Source: JAXDMK01 sp963765955
GTDB lineage: Bacteria; Actinomycetota; Acidimicrobiia; Acidimicrobiales; AC-14
DNA: 64,000 nucleotides
Reading direction: 5' to 3'
Assembly (NCBI GenBank): GCA_963765955.1
Contig: CAVXYA010000010.1
Span: forward strand, 372,001 to 436,000
Of the stretch, positions 41,081 to 52,150 are shown piece after piece (within the stretch, counting starts at the first letter, position 1; each line of letters starts with the position of its first letter). The position numbers and the translations under genes are program-made. The notes beneath the pieces were generated by a model that did no database searches, was not told where the DNA came from, and saw only the letters and a program-made list of their open reading frames with translations.

Positions 41081-43455
41081 ATGCTCACGCTTCCCCAACT
41101 CGAACGGCATCTCTTCGCTGCCGCCGACATCCTGCGCGGGAAGATGGACGCCTCGGAGTTCAAGGAGTACATCTTCGGGGCGCTGTTCCTGAAGCGGTCA
41201 CCGACGTGTTCGAGGTCGAGCGGCAGAAGGTCATCGACCGACCAACTCGCCGGGCCGCAGCCAGGCGGACGCCGAGGCGGGCAGACGACCCCGACTACTA
41301 CCGCGAGGCATTCTTCGTCCCGCCGCAGGCCCGCTGGGACTCACATCCGCGACAAGCTCCACCACCAGGTCGGCGACGGGCTGAACAAGGCACTCGCCGC
41401 GCTCGAGACCCAACCCCGCCCTCGAAGGCGTGCTGCAGCACATCGACTTCAACCGGCGGGTCGGCCAGACAACGGTCACCGACAAGAAGTGGCGCGACCT
41501 GATCGACCACTTCTCCAAGTACCGGCTCCGCAACGAGGACTTCGAGTTCCCCGACCTGCTCGGCGCCGCCTACGAGTACCTGATCCGTGACTTCGCCGAC
41601 TCGGCCGGCAAGAAGGGCGGCGAGTTCTACACGCCCCGTCAGTCGTCCAGCTCATGGTCCGCCTCGTCGACCCGCAGGAGGGCATGTGGATCTACGACCC
41701 ATGCTCTGGCTCCGGCGGCATGTTGATCTACGCCCGCAACCACGTCGCCGACACCGGCGGCAACCCCGCCAACCTGTTCCTCGCCGGCCAGGAGGCCAAC
41801 GGCACCACCTGGTCGATCTCGAAGATGAACATGTTGCTGCACGGCATCCGCGACGCCGACCTGCGCAACGACGACACGCTCACCGACCCCGAACACGTCC
41901 ACGGCGGCGAGCTGATGCGGTTCGACCGCGTGATCACCAACCCGCCGTTCTCGCAGAACTACGACAGAGCCAGCTCGCGCACCCCGAACGCTTCCGCTAC
42001 GGCTACACCCCCGAGGGCGGCAAGAAGGCCGACCTCATGTTCCTCCAGCACATGCTCGCCGTGCTGACAAGGACGGCATCGTCGCCACGGTCATGCCCCA
42101 CGGCGTGCTGTTCCGCGGCGGCGAGGAAGGCAAGATCCGTCAGCGGATCATCGAAGACGACCTGCTCGACACCGTCATCGGCGTCGGGCCCAACCTCTTC
42201 TACGGCACCGGCATCCCCGCCGCCATCCTCATCCTGCGAGCCAAGGGGTCCAAGCCGCCCGAACGCCGCGGCAAGGTGCTGTTCATCAACGCCGACGGCG
42301 AGTACACCGAGGGCCGAGCCCAGAACATGCTCCGCCCCCAACACGAACAGAAGATCGTCGCCACCTACCGTGACTTCGCCGACGTCGACGGCTTCGCCAC
42401 GGTCGTCACCGCCGCCGAACTGGCCGAGAACGACTTCAACTGCAACATCCGCCGCTACGCCGACAACGCCCCACCGCCCGAACCCCACGACGTCCGAGCC
42501 CACCTCCACGGCGGCGTCCCGCGCGCCGAGTTGGACGCCCACGCACCCCTGTATTCTCCGCTCACGGCATCGACGCTAGCGGCCTCTTCGCTTCCACGTT
42601 GACGTGGACTACGTCGACTTCACCGATCTCGACGCCAGCGTTCCCAATGTGCTTGCCGAGCTTGCCGCGGCGAGGGAGAGCGAGGCGATGGAGGCGTTCA
42701 ACGCGTGGTGGCTTGACGCCGCAGAGCGGCTCCTCGCAATCGCCGGCTCCGGCTCGTTGGTCGGCTTGCGGGCGGAACTGCTCGACGGCTTCGATAACGC
42801 CCTCCTTCCGGTAGGCCTGCTTGACCGCTTCGATGCCACCGGCCTCGTCGCCCGGTGGTGGGACAGCGTTGCGTTCGATCTAGAGACCCTCGCTACGCGA
42901 GGCGCCGACGGCGTAGTCGAGGGCTGGCTCACTACGGCCGCTGCAGCGCGAGACGCAGGGGCCTCGCTTATGGACCAGGCGGTGATCTCCACCCTCGTGC
43001 CCGATCGCCTCGCGCACCGAGAGACACTCGCCGCCGAGGTCTCCATGTTGGATGCCAAGATCAAGGCGGCCGAGGTTGGCCGCCGCCTGGACGACGATGA
43101 CACCGAAGACGATTCCGAACTCGCCGGTGATGTACTCGACCCTGCTGAGCTCAGAATCGCCAAGGCTAGGCGTACAGTCGCCAAGAAGGAGCTGCGGGCC
43201 GCGGATGCCAGCCTGCTTGATGCAGCACGGACTGCTGGGGACGACGCCGAGAGCTGGGCAATCGTGCTCGATCTGCTACAGGTGCGCCTCGCCGATGAGT
43301 TGGCTCGGCGGATTGTGGCTGGCCGTCAGTCACTTGTGGCCAGATACCAGACCTGGCATGACAAGTACTCCGTCACGCTGCGTGAGCTGGATACCGCACG
43401 TGCCGCCGCGGCCGGGAAGGTCGACACGTTCCTGGCGGAGTTGGGATATGCGTGA
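41081..43455 (+). pseudogene. hsdM: Type I restriction-modification methylase HsdM, many frameshifts in first 1.5 kb
   Basis: Stitched frames give a complete HsdM of about 790 residues: MLTLPQLERHLFAAADILRG, EFKEYIFGALFLKR, FSKYRLRNEDFEFPDLLGAA YEYLIRDFADSAGKKGGEFY TPR, motif I WIYDPCSGSGGML, motif IV VITNPPFSQNYD, DTVIGVGPNLFYGTGIPAAI LILRAKG, and NDFNCNIRRYADN. It methylates adenine. From 42604 to the stop the frame is intact (283-residue helical C-terminal extension that contacts HsdS). I count at least ten one-base shifts between 41196 and 42604, e.g. at CGGTCACCGACG, CGTCAGTCGTCC and GCTGACAAGG. No in-frame stops remain in the stitched sequence. hsdS starts 8 bases before the stop. Confidence 0.85.
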
Positions 43456-44671
43456 AGGATACAATGCATGCCTTGGAGACCTTCTGACCTTTCAGCGTGG
43501 CATCAGTTGGTCGGCAGAACAGGAGTATGACCGACCCGGGCCCGGCCGATATCCCGTCTTGCGAATACCCAACGTACAGGCGGCGCTCGATGTGGATGAC
43601 TTAGTCTACATCCGACCCGCAGGGCCCGTTCCGGAGAAGTGGCATGCTAGGGCGGAGTCGATCGTAATGGTCGGCTCAAACGGTAATGCAGGCCGGGTAG
43701 GAAACGCTGCTTACCTCTCGGATGATGACGAGTACCTCTTCGCTTCGTTTCTCATCGGGGCGCGGGCACGATTAGGCGCTCACCCAAGGTTCGCGTACCA
43801 CTTGGTGCGATCTGATGCAGTACAAGACATGATCTCGCGCTCTGTCCAAGGGTCTACAGGACTCAGTAACCTAAGTCTTCGATTCTTAGAGAACATCCCT
43901 GTCTCGGCCCCGTCGATCGACGAACAGCAGCGCATCGCGGACGTCCTCGACACCCTCGATGAGTTAATCACCCGCACTGGGCGAGTGATGGCGAAATTCG
44001 CGGCGGTGTATCGCGGGCTGGTCTCCGCTCTCGTCGAGGAACCGGCTGCGCAGTCCAACGGTTGGAAACTGACCCCCCTAGTTGATATAGTTGACCGTAG
44101 TCGAGGAATCACATACGGGATCGTGCAGCCCGGGCCGCGCCAAAAAGAGGGCGATGGCATTCCTATAATTCGAGGTCAGGATTACTCGAACTCGATCGCA
44201 CGAACGTCTGGTCTGTATTGGGTGCTTCCTGAAATCGCGGCCCCGTACAGCCGAGCCAATCTTCGAGCCGGCGATCTCCTGCTTTCCATCGTTGGGGTGT
44301 ACGTCGGCACCGTCGGGCAGGTCCCCCCTACTCTGGACGGCGCGAACATCACTCAGACCACAGCTCGGATCGCAGTTCGCGCGCCATTCTCAGCAAGGTT
44401 CTTCTTCCATCAGCTCATCGGAGCTCGCTTCCAGGGGGAGGTTCGCCGGTACACGAAGGGATCTGCCCAACCGGGCCTCAACCTTGCGGATGTCGAGCGA
44501 ATGTTGCTATTCGTCCCGTCGCCAGAACAGCAGGTCCAGGTCGCAGCCGTGCTAGATGAGTCGCTGGCGAGTATCGGCACGGCCCGGACTGAACTGGCGA
44601 AGCTGGGCGCGCTCCGCTCTGGGCTAGCTGATGCGGTTCTCACCGGCAGGGTCCGAACGGTGCCGAGATGA
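43448..44671 (+). CDS. hsdS: Type I restriction specificity subunit HsdS
   Basis: 407 residues, intact. Two target-recognition domains: CLGDLLTFQRGISWSAEQEY ... and LTPLVDIVDRSRGITYGIVQ ..., each followed by a conserved spacer helix: IDEQQRIADVLDTLDELITR and PEQQVQVAAVLDESLASIGT. It sets the bipartite DNA recognition sequence and binds two HsdM copies. ATG overlaps hsdM by 8 bases; the stop overlaps hsdR (ATGA). Codon use and lower GC (for example TATATAGTTGATATAG-like stretches) differ from the neighbours, as usual for exchanged specificity genes. Confidence 0.93.
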   Translation: MREGYNACLGDLLTFQRGISWSAEQEYDRPGPGRYPVLRIPNVQAALDVDDLVYIRPAGPVPEKWHARAESIVMVGSNGNAGRVGNAAYLSDDDEYLFASFLIGARARLGAHPRFAYHLVRSDAVQDMISRSVQGSTGLSNLSLRFLENIPVSAPSIDEQQRIADVLDTLDELITRTGRVMAKFAAVYRGLVSALVEEPAAQSNGWKLTPLVDIVDRSRGITYGIVQPGPRQKEGDGIPIIRGQDYSNSIARTSGLYWVLPEIAAPYSRANLRAGDLLLSIVGVYVGTVGQVPPTLDGANITQTTARIAVRAPFSARFFFHQLIGARFQGEVRRYTKGSAQPGLNLADVERMLLFVPSPEQQVQVAAVLDESLASIGTARTELAKLGALRSGLADAVLTGRVRTVPR

Positions 44672-47600
44672 CAGGCAGGGAGTTGGTCGACGTCGAGCTA
44701 CCGTTCCTTGCCCAGCTTATCGGCATGGGGTGGACCCATCTCGCGGGAAGCAAGTGGGACCCCGCAATCACGGAGAGATCCAGTTTTCGCGACGTAATGC
44801 TCAGGGCCCGCCTTAGAGCGACCCTTCGCAACATCAACCGGAGTGACCACGACGAGCCTTGGCTCGACGATGAGCGCATCTCCCAGGCTGCCGCGGCGCT
44901 GAGCAAGGGGGCGCCGGTGAGAAGCTCATCGAGGCCAACGGGCGGCCACCGAGATGCTCCTGACTGGCATCACAGTCCCGGCATGGAGGGGTGGGGCGGC
45001 GGCCGCAACCGGACGATCGGCTACATCGATTGGGAGCACCCGGAGCGCAACAACTTCCTGGTGGTGAGCCAGTTCCGAGTGGACGGCCGGGTGGGCAGGC
45101 CAAGCCATACATCGTGCCAGACCTGTGCTGTTCGTCAACGGCATCCCGCTCGTGGTCGTCGAGTGCAAGGCCCCCGGCCCCGAGGATGCAATGGCCGTCG
45201 CGATCGACCAGCTCCGTCGGTACGCCAACCAGCGTCGGAGGTGGCCAGAACGAGGGCAACGAGCAGCTGTTCTGGACCAACCAGTTCGTGATCGCCACCA
45301 CCGGCGAGCAGGCCCGGGTCGGCACTATCGGCGCGGGCCGGAGCACTTCCTGGAGTGGAAGGACACGGCGCCGCTGCGCAAGAGGACGTCGCAGCCTCTC
45401 TCGGCAAGGCGCCCGACCAACTGACCAGCCAGGAGCTCCTGTCGCGGGCATGCTGCGCCCGGCGAGGCTGCTCGACATCGTCCGGCACTTCACGCTGTTC
45501 ATGGGTCGGTGCGAAGACGATCAAGGTCGTCGCTCGCTATCAGCAGTACCGGGCGGTGCTGCGGGCCGTGGACCGGCTGCTCACGGGCGCCACCCGGTCC
45601 GAGGACGGCGAGGTCGACCGGCGGGGCGGGATCATCTGGCACACCCAGGGGTCCGGCAAGAGCCTCACGATGGTGTTTCTGATGCGGGTGATGCGTCGCC
45701 ACCCGAGCTGCGTCGCTTCAAGATCGTGCTCGTCACCGACCGCAAAGACCTGCAGGACCAACTCGGCGCCACCGCGCGCTCAGCGGGGAGACGGTCAAGG
45801 TCGGCGCGAACTCGTCAAGGGTGAAAGAGCTGCTCAGCCGAGCCGGGGCCGGCTCTGGTGATGGCGATGATCCAGAAGTACCGGGAGCAGGATCTCGACG
45901 CCAGCCGTTCGCGGTGCTCAACGAGGACGACGCGATCCTCGTGATGGTGGACGAGGCCCACCGCTCGCACGGTTCGGCGCTGCACGCCAACCTGCTACGC
46001 GCTCCCCAACGCGGCCCGCATCGGCTTCACCGGCACGCCGATCATCATGGGCGAGCAAGAAGAGGACCCACGACATCTTCGGCGACTACCTCGACCGCTA
46101 CACGCTCACCGAGTCAGAGGCCGACGGGGCGACCGTTCCGATCTTCTACGAGGGCCGCACCACCGAGGCGGCCGTGGCGGGCGCGTCGACCTCGACGAGG
46201 TCGTCTTCGAGTGGTTCGTCGGGCTCACCGCCGACGAGCGCGACGCGCTCCAGAAGAAGTACGCCACCAGCGGAGATCCTCGAGGCGCCCGAACTGATCG
46301 CGGCCAAGGCCCGCGACATGCTGCGCCACTACGTCGCCACCGTCATGCCCGAACGGTTCAAGGCGCAGGTCGTCGCCAGCAGCCGCCGGGCTGCCTCCGC
46401 TACTGCGGGCGCTTCCTCGCAGCCCGTGACGAGCTGTTGCCGAGATCGAGGCCCTCGCTCCCGAGGTGGCGGCGCTGACGAGACGAGCTCGATCGCCTGC
46501 CGACAACGCAGTTCCTCGTGCGAGCCTGCCCGCAGCTCGAGCTGCTCACGCGACCTCGAGTTCGCGCCCGTCATCTCCGGCGACCATAACGACGATCCGG
46601 CGTGGTCGCCAGTGGACCGAGGACGCCCGCCAGAAGGTCCACATCAACCTGTTCAAGAGCCGCTGCGCCCGCGGACGACGCGAGCGATCCCGCTGGGTTC
46701 CTGATCGTCAAGTCGATGCTGCTCACCGGGTTCGACGCCCCGCTCGCCCAGGTGCTGTACCTTGACCGCCTCATCCAGGAAGCCGAGCTGCTCCAGGCCA
46801 TCGCCCGCGTGAACCGCACCGCGCCGAAGGAAGAAGTACGGCATCGTCGTGGACTACTACGGCGTCGCCGCCCACCTCACCGAGGCCCTGGCCGCCTACG
46901 CCGCCGACGACATCGACGGCGCGCTGCGCAGCCTCACGGCAGAGATCGCCAAGCTCGGCAGCCGCCACCAGCGGGTTCGCCAGCTCTTCGTGCAGCGCGG
47001 CGTCGAGCCGGACTCGACGCTCCAGGCCTGGAGGCCTGCGTCGAGCTGCTCGCGGACGAGCGTGTTCGGGCCGAGTTCGACGTCAAGCTCAAGCAGTTCC
47101 TCACGACACTCGACATCGTCCTGCCTCGCCCCGAGGCGCCGCCCGTTCGTCGCCGACGCCAAGCGGTTCGCCGACATCCAGCCCGAGCCCGCCAGCCGCT
47201 ACCGCGACCGACGGCGAATTCGACCCGCGAAGTACGGGAGAAGGTCCGCCGACTCATCGACGAGCACATCACCGTGCTCGGACCTCGACCAGAAGATCCC
47301 GCCCATCGCCATCACCGACTCGAGTTCGCGGCGAAGGTCGCAGGCTACCTCGCCGAGGGCCAAGGCCTCCGAGATGGAGCACGCAGCGCGCCACCACATC
47401 CGCAGCACCTCGACGAGGACCCGGCTCACTACCAGAAGCTGTCCGAACGCCTCGACGAAATTCTCGAGCGACTGGTGAGCTCTGGGACCAGCTGGTGCTG
47501 GGCTCGAAGGCTTCGTCACCGAGTTAGCCGCTCCCCCGGACGATGACGGCACCGGGTTGGACCCGGCTACCGAAGGCCCGTTCCACGGGATCCTGGCCCT

Positions 47601-47848
47601 GTCGCTCCCTGGAGCGATTCCGCACAGGCGGCCGAGCTGGTGATGCTCACCCGAGAGATTGTCGCTCACGCCCGCTCCGAGATCGTCACCGTTGCGTTCT
47701 GGTCCAACGCCTTCCGCCAGGATGAGCTCCGCAAATGGATCAAGCTCCATCTCGATCACGCCGACCTATGGCCCCTCGCCGCCTCGACGCCCTCGCCGCG
47801 CAGCTCGTCGAACTGACGCGGGCGAACCACGCCCGATTGATCGCATGA
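44668..47848 (+). pseudogene. hsdR: Type I restriction endonuclease HsdR, many frameshifts
   Basis: The first 85 codons are intact (MTGRELVDVELPFLAQLIGM, FRDVMLRARLRATLRNINRS), then the frame changes more than fifteen times to about 47640. In order I can read: GWGGGRNRTIGYIDWEHPER, nuclease site PDL...VNGIPLVVVECKAPGP (PD-ExK), GIIWHTQGSGKSLTMVFLMR (motif I), VMVDEAHRSHGSA (DEAH motif II), RIGFTGTPIIM (motif III), LIVKSMLLTGFDAPLAQVLY LDRLIQ and ARVNRTAP (motif VI). It would translocate and cut unmethylated DNA. As read it cannot be made. Shifts are single bases and no stops interrupt the stitched frame. Stop TGA 47846-47848 overlaps the next start. Confidence 0.85.
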
Positions 47849-48597
47849 CGACAATCCAAACGGCAGCTGCTCACGGCGCTGCGGCAGAAGCATGTATTTC
47901 AGCTCACGATCGCTGTCTCCGCTCGGACGAAGCGGACGACGTTGGAGATCACCATCGACGGACGCCTCGCTCTCGGTCAAGGTATCCCGCGAACACCAGC
48001 GTGCCCAGTCGAGGCCTCGTAAGCGCCGAGCGGTGGAATTCCGCAAGCTCGCCGAGAAGAGCCCCTTCCCTCCGCCGTTCCTCAAGCAGTTCGTCGACGG
48101 CGAAGGCTTCGCCTACCTCGGTCGCAGCCACCGGCTTCCGCCTCGACGACTCGACACAGGTCCGGCTTGAACGCGGCAGGCTGGTAGGCTAACCGAGTTG
48201 ATCTGGCGACGGACGGCGGAGCAGCGCATCATCCGCTGGTACCAGTCACCCGCGGACGGCGTGGCTCTCCCGGCCGGTCCGACCATGGGCCAGCCGCATG
48301 GCGTCGACGCCGTCTCGGGCGAGGTCGCGACCTCGGCTCGCTGGGGTTCGCCTCAGGCGCGACGACCGGATCAACATCCACTGGGCGACGCTGCAGCTCT
48401 CCCCGAGCTCTATCGACTACGTCCTCGTCACGAGCTCGCGCATCTCAACGAACTCAACCACACCCCCAGGATCTGGCAACTCGTCGCCCACGCTCCCTGA
48501 TGCTGGGAACCGCAAGGACGCCCTCGCGCCCCGAGGCAAAGAGCTCTGGCTCGGTGACGTCGCCACGATTCCTCGGCGCGACCTGGGTCAATCCTGA
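47845..48597 (+). pseudogene. YgjP-like (DUF45) metallopeptidase of the restriction operon, frameshifted
   Basis: Start ATG 47845 overlaps the hsdR stop. Stitched: RQLLTALRQKHVFQLTIAVS, TKRTTLEITIDG, SVKVSREH, FLKQFVDGEGFAYLGRSHRL, IRWYQS, SSIDYVLV and HELAHLNELNHTP (zinc motif HELAH...H), VAHALPDAGNRKDALAPRGK. This is the DUF45/YgjP protein commonly encoded after hsdR in type I operons; its role there is not established. At least four shifts. End position is approximate. Confidence 0.72.
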
Positions 48598-48599
48598 AC

Positions 48600-49165
48600 T
48601 GTCCGCAGCAGGGCTACCGCTCGTGGGCCCAAAGAGCAGCTGCTCCCTCACAGAGCTCCCGGAGAGACTCAGCCGCCAGGTTTCGCCGGCTCGGAGCATC
48701 ATCGGACCCAGTTCGAGTTCCGGCGCCGAACTGTTCACGCCGCGCGGCCGAGCGCGCAACGGGCAATCTCCCGCGTATAGCCGACCCTGAAGTTCTGCAT
48801 CCGGGCCGCTCATCGTCGCGGTCCCCAGGGAGCGGAACGCATGACACAGATGGGAGACGAATTCGGTGAAGATCGTCGAGCCAGGCTCGAGGGCCTCCAG
48901 AATCAGGTCGCTGATGCTCTGCCGCGCGAGCTCCTGGGCCTCCACCACATCGCCCGCGGCCACACGATCAAATCCCCTGCAGGAGGTTGTTGTCCGGAGC
49001 GCGGACGTCAGTCGGACCTACGATCGATAGCGCCACGGACAACGCCGCCCAGACCTCTGCCCCTCTGAGCAGGTCCCGCCAGTCGAGCCGGAGATCCTCC
49101 TCGTCAGCCTCCTCGGCCGCGATTGCGAGTCTCAATGCGTGGCGAGCGGCGGCTTCAGCCGTCAC
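48600..49165 (-). CDS. Hypothetical helical protein, frameshifted
   Basis: GTG 49165: TAEAAARHALRLAIAAEEAD, LRLDWRDLLRGAEVWAALSV, then a shift in the GGGG at 48972-48977 and GFDRVAAGDVVEAQELARQS ISDLILEAL, TIFTEFVSHLCHAFRSLG. Helical and acidic, about 110 clear residues; the C-terminal limit is uncertain because the opposite strand codes for the metallopeptidase end. No family recognised. Confidence 0.4.
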
Positions 49166-49288
49166 GAAGCCGGCAGTTGACTACCTCGTGCTCCTCGGGT
49201 CCCACAGCATGCGTCCTTCGCCCCACCGCTCGAAAACGCTAACACTTTGCTGTCGACGAATATGGTGCGCAACCCCTGAATTGGCCGG

Positions 49289-49681
49289 GTGGCCAAGAGC
49301 ACTCGGGGACAGGCCCAGCTAGCGACCGAATTCGGTCGCCGGGTCCACGCCGCTCGATCGGCCCATGGCCGTCCCAGGAGGCTCTCGCTGCAGGCCGCCG
49401 GCGTGCATCGCACCTACGTCGGCCACATCGAGCGGGGCGAGACGAGCCCGACGCTCGCGAACCTGGTGCGCATCGCCGCCGCCCTCGGCGTGGACCCGGG
49501 TGACCTCGTGCGAGGGATGGCCCTATCGAGGGGGAGGTCCCATGTCTGCTGGTCGGGATCGAGGCTGGCCTCAGGCTCCCGCTGGAGCCCCGCTGGCCGC
49601 TCGAGTCCAGTAGTTCGACAGCCCGCGCGGTCAGCTCCCATGTCCAGGTCGGACGACCGCGCCGGCACGAGTCCTGGCTGA
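49289..49681 (+). CDS. XRE-family HTH regulator, probably with two compensating shifts
   Basis: GRRVHAARSAHG then (in the neighbouring frame) SQEALAA and again GVHRTYVGHIERGETSPTLA NLVRIAAALGVDPGDLVRGM. This is a clear Cro/C1-type HTH of restriction-controller type (C proteins have the same AGVHRTYISxIERG sequence). Two shifts within 35 bases (49373-49405) restore each other. The sequence after VRGM (49520 on) has weak coding character. It may control the neighbouring restriction operon. Confidence 0.65.
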   Translation: MAKSTRGQAQLATEFGRRVHAARSAHGRPRRLSLQAAGVHRTYVGHIERGETSPTLANLVRIAAALGVDPGDLVRGMALSRGRSHVCWSGSRLASGSRWSPAGRSSPVVRQPARSAPMSRSDDRAGTSPG

Positions 49682-50189
49682 GAAGCGTGGAGAGATGGCG
49701 TCGGATGGTTACTGGAGCGAGGGCGGTCTCGGCCGAGAGTTGGCGCACCGTCGCTCCGTCGACTGCAGCGCCAAGGGTGGCCAGAACCCGCAATGCCCCA
49801 GCATGGAGGGTTGGCCTCTCCACAGAACGCCGGTGGCGTTCCGCTATCACAGCTTCGACTCCCGCCAGGGTGACGAATGGGTGTGGGCCGACTCGGAACG
49901 TCTCGATTCGCCCTACGGCCATCCACCGTCGAACGGTCAACTCGTGGATTCCGATGCGAGCAGCGGCATCGGGCACCGTCATGAGGTCGGCAGCAAGCAC
50001 CTCGGTCACCGAACGAATCGGCGCCCGTTGTTCCCCCGCTGGGTGAGGGTTATCGTCAATGGACTGTCGTACCCTCCCGATATATTGACCGATGGAATCG
50101 AGCTCACTTCCACAACGTTCGCAAAGCAGGCGAATCGCAGGCGGGCTGACCTGCTCGATGGGCGGTCCTCCGGGTCGAGACGGTCGCAT
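49540..50189 (-). CDS. Two-HTH DNA-binding protein
   Basis: MTVPDAAARIGIHELTVRRW MAVGRIETFRVGPHPFVTLA is an excisionase-like HTH; then LHAGALRVLATLGAAVDGAT VRQLSAETALAPVTIRRHLS TLLSQ is a winged helix. The N-terminal extension has a CxxC (LLCERCGSEL). The frame continues to 49239 but from about 49540 only mirrors the opposite gene, so the true end is uncertain. Likely a regulator of the neighbouring genes or element. Confidence 0.5.
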
Positions 50190-50733
50190 AGAGGACTCTC
50201 CTGCAAGATGTCGAGTCCTTGAACATCACTGGGTCGCCATAGGGTCGGCGTCGACTAGGGAGGCTCCGAGAACCAACGATTCTGAGGGAGTACCGCTACT
50301 ACCGGGCTAAGGCAGGCAATGTACCAGGCCGCCTGGCAGGGCAACCTCTCGACAATCGACCCCAGACCGAGGAGGCGACGTGAATCACATGCTAGCGAAG
50401 CACGCCCATATTTCGCCAACATTGCGCCCGCAGGCCGCCGCTCTTCTTGGTCACCTCGTTCGTCCCTCTTATCCGACTCGTCGCCGACCCCCGTCGGCCG
50501 CCCCTCGCTGGCGCTCGCCGCCACGGCTAGCTCGTCTCTGGCGGACACCCCCACGCCACGGCAGGGGGCCCCCATAGGCGAACTGCGCTCGCGTTCGAGC
50601 CCGGGCGAGTCGCTGACCAGAACCCTTGACCGCTGGCGCAAAGCCGCCGTCTGCAACCCACAAAACAGCACCGCCGAACCCATCGCCCTGCGAAAGGAAC
50701 GGGTTCGGCGGCCGACACCAGGAGGAGAACCTC
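50190..50733. other. Leader region with hairpin, no gene supported
   Basis: About 540 bases without a convincing protein. The frame at 50319-50753 has skewed composition and no recognised motif. Immediately before the next gene's ribosome-binding site is a strong stem: CCGCCGAACCC (50672-50682) with GGGTTCGGCGG (50701-50711), 18-base loop. It may be the left terminal structure or a regulatory leader of the recombinase unit. Confidence 0.45.
50672..50711. repeat. 11-bp perfect stem in front of recombinase unit
   Basis: CCGCCGAACCC and GGGTTCGGCGG enclose an 18-base loop; the stem ends 9 bases before GGAGGAG. Could be an attenuator, a transcription terminator for read-through, or a recombination site folded as single strand. 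Only the structure is seen. Confidence 0.5.
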
Positions 50734-51165
50734 ATGGCGTACTCGAACAATAACGCGCCCCTCGGACAGTCTGCTGGCCAGACGCTCGATGCGGTGGTGG
50801 CCGCCGTCGCCCGACAGCACGGTCCCGTCAACGCGCTGCTGCTCGCCGCCGCAACCGCGACCGGTTGGCGTCGGGGCGGCCCGCCTACGTGGGCGGAGGT
50901 CGTGTCGGCGGTCATGACTACCTCCTCGACTCTGCTCGCCAGAGTGGGGCTGAACAGCCCGCCCTCCTTGAGCGACCTCGATCGAGTCGTGCCAGGAGGC
51001 TCCGATGCCAAGGAGATGGCCGTGGCGCGACTGGCGCTCGCCGGCTTGCTGGCAGGGCTGGCGGGTTTCCCTGACGACCCAGCAACGACGCCTGCCGCAG
51101 CTCGCTCGGCGACCGAAGAGACCACGGCCGGCTGCGCCGGTCCGGCGGAAGTATGGCCGAGGTGA
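50734..51165 (+). CDS. Hypothetical small protein of recombinase unit
   Basis: 143 residues, GGAGGAG 6 bases before ATG. MAYSNNNAPLGQSAGQTLDA VVAAVARQHGPVNALLLAAA, WAEVVSAVMTTSSTLLARVG, AVARLALAGLLAGLAGFPDD. Helical, Ala/Leu-rich but not a clear membrane protein. Overlaps the recombinase-like gene by 13 bases, so the three genes are co-translated. No family name known to me. Confidence 0.65.
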   Translation: MAYSNNNAPLGQSAGQTLDAVVAAVARQHGPVNALLLAAATATGWRRGGPPTWAEVVSAVMTTSSTLLARVGLNSPPSLSDLDRVVPGGSDAKEMAVARLALAGLLAGLAGFPDDPATTPAAARSATEETTAGCAGPAEVWPR

Positions 51166-52150
51166 GCGCTGCGAAGAGGGACGACGCGGCGGCGACCGAG
51201 GACGCCGAGCTCGCGATCCTCGAGAACACCGACGACCCGGTCATCAGGTATTTGCTCGACTACATACCGCGGCGAGCGTACGTGCCGGGCGGGGCGTGGG
51301 AAGCGACCCGAATGTTCACGCTCGCGGCGTCGGCACAGGCTGCGCCCCTGACCAAGTACGAGGCGAAGTACGTCGTCACGCCTCTGGCCCAGTTCGTCAC
51401 CTGGGCATGGTCGATCGGGGTGCCGATCAACCGCAAGGAATTGCTCAAGCGCCACCTCGTGGAGCGCTTCATCCTCGAGCGGACGACGCGGTTGAGCACG
51501 GGGTCTCGAGGCAACTATCGCTCGGTGCTCTACCGCGTCTGCGACGCGCTCAACAGGCCGATCGACGCGCCCCACCGGCCGCTCGCTCTGACGGCGAGCT
51601 CGCCCGCTCGGCCGTACTCCAACGCGAGGAGACCGCCCACCGGGCGATGGTGCGTGGCCAGTCGACGGCCCACAAGCGCGCCCAACTCCTGGTGCTGCTG
51701 GCCCTGGGCTACGGCGCCGGCGTGCCGACCGAGGAGATCGCGTTGCTCCGGGGTAGCCACGTCGACGCGGACGGCCACGGCGTCGCGCTGCGAATCCCGG
51801 GTCGCCGTGCGCGCACCGTGGTCGTGCGACACGACTGGGAGGAAGCCGTGGCCGAGGCGGCCCGTTCGGCGGGTGATTCGCTGCTCTTCGTGCCTCGCCG
51901 ACTCGGCGGCGCACGCAACACCCTGACGAACTTCGTCAGCGAGCTCGATCACGGCCGGGCGCCCCGTCTCTCGACCCAGAGGATGCGTGCAACCTGGCTG
52001 GTTCGCCTTATGGACGAGCGAGTCCCGATGAAGGTGTTCCAGGCCGCATCGGGAATCGGCACCCTCTACGGGCTGGACCGGTACGTGACCTTCTTCGCCG
52101 AGACGGACCCGGCGGCGGCACGTGCCTTCCTGAGGGGCGGCTCGAGTTGA
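51153..52150 (+). CDS. Tyrosine-recombinase-like protein, one frameshift
   Basis: About 331 residues. N-terminal core-binding-like helices (PVIRYLLDYIPRRAYVPGGA, LTKYEAKYVVTPLAQFVTWA, RGNYRSVLYRVCDALN) join after a shift near 51585 to RAQLLVLLALGYGAGVPTEE IALLRGSHV, GRRARTVVVRHDWEEAV, LSTQRMRATWLVRLMDERVP MKVFQAASGIGTLYGLDRYV. The order resembles a lambda-integrase fold (GAG-x3-E like Arg I region; RMRAT in place of HxLRxT; final YGLDRY/Y). Several catalytic residues differ (Arg I replaced, His absent), so it may bind DNA without standard strand exchange. The stop overlaps the DDE gene (TTGA). Confidence 0.65.

Noticed and set aside
41081..48597. Programmed frameshifting as explanation for broken hsdM/hsdR
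   Set aside because: Too many shifts in both directions and no recurring slippery sequence; a regulated mechanism at more than 25 sites is not credible.
31000..50000. BREX, DISARM, CBASS or retron system
   Set aside because: No pglZ, brxC, drm, cyclase or reverse-transcriptase motifs were found in any frame.
50319..50753. Protein-coding gene upstream of the recombinase unit
   Set aside because: Composition is Arg/Ser/Pro-skewed, no motif, no ribosome-binding site; better read as leader DNA.
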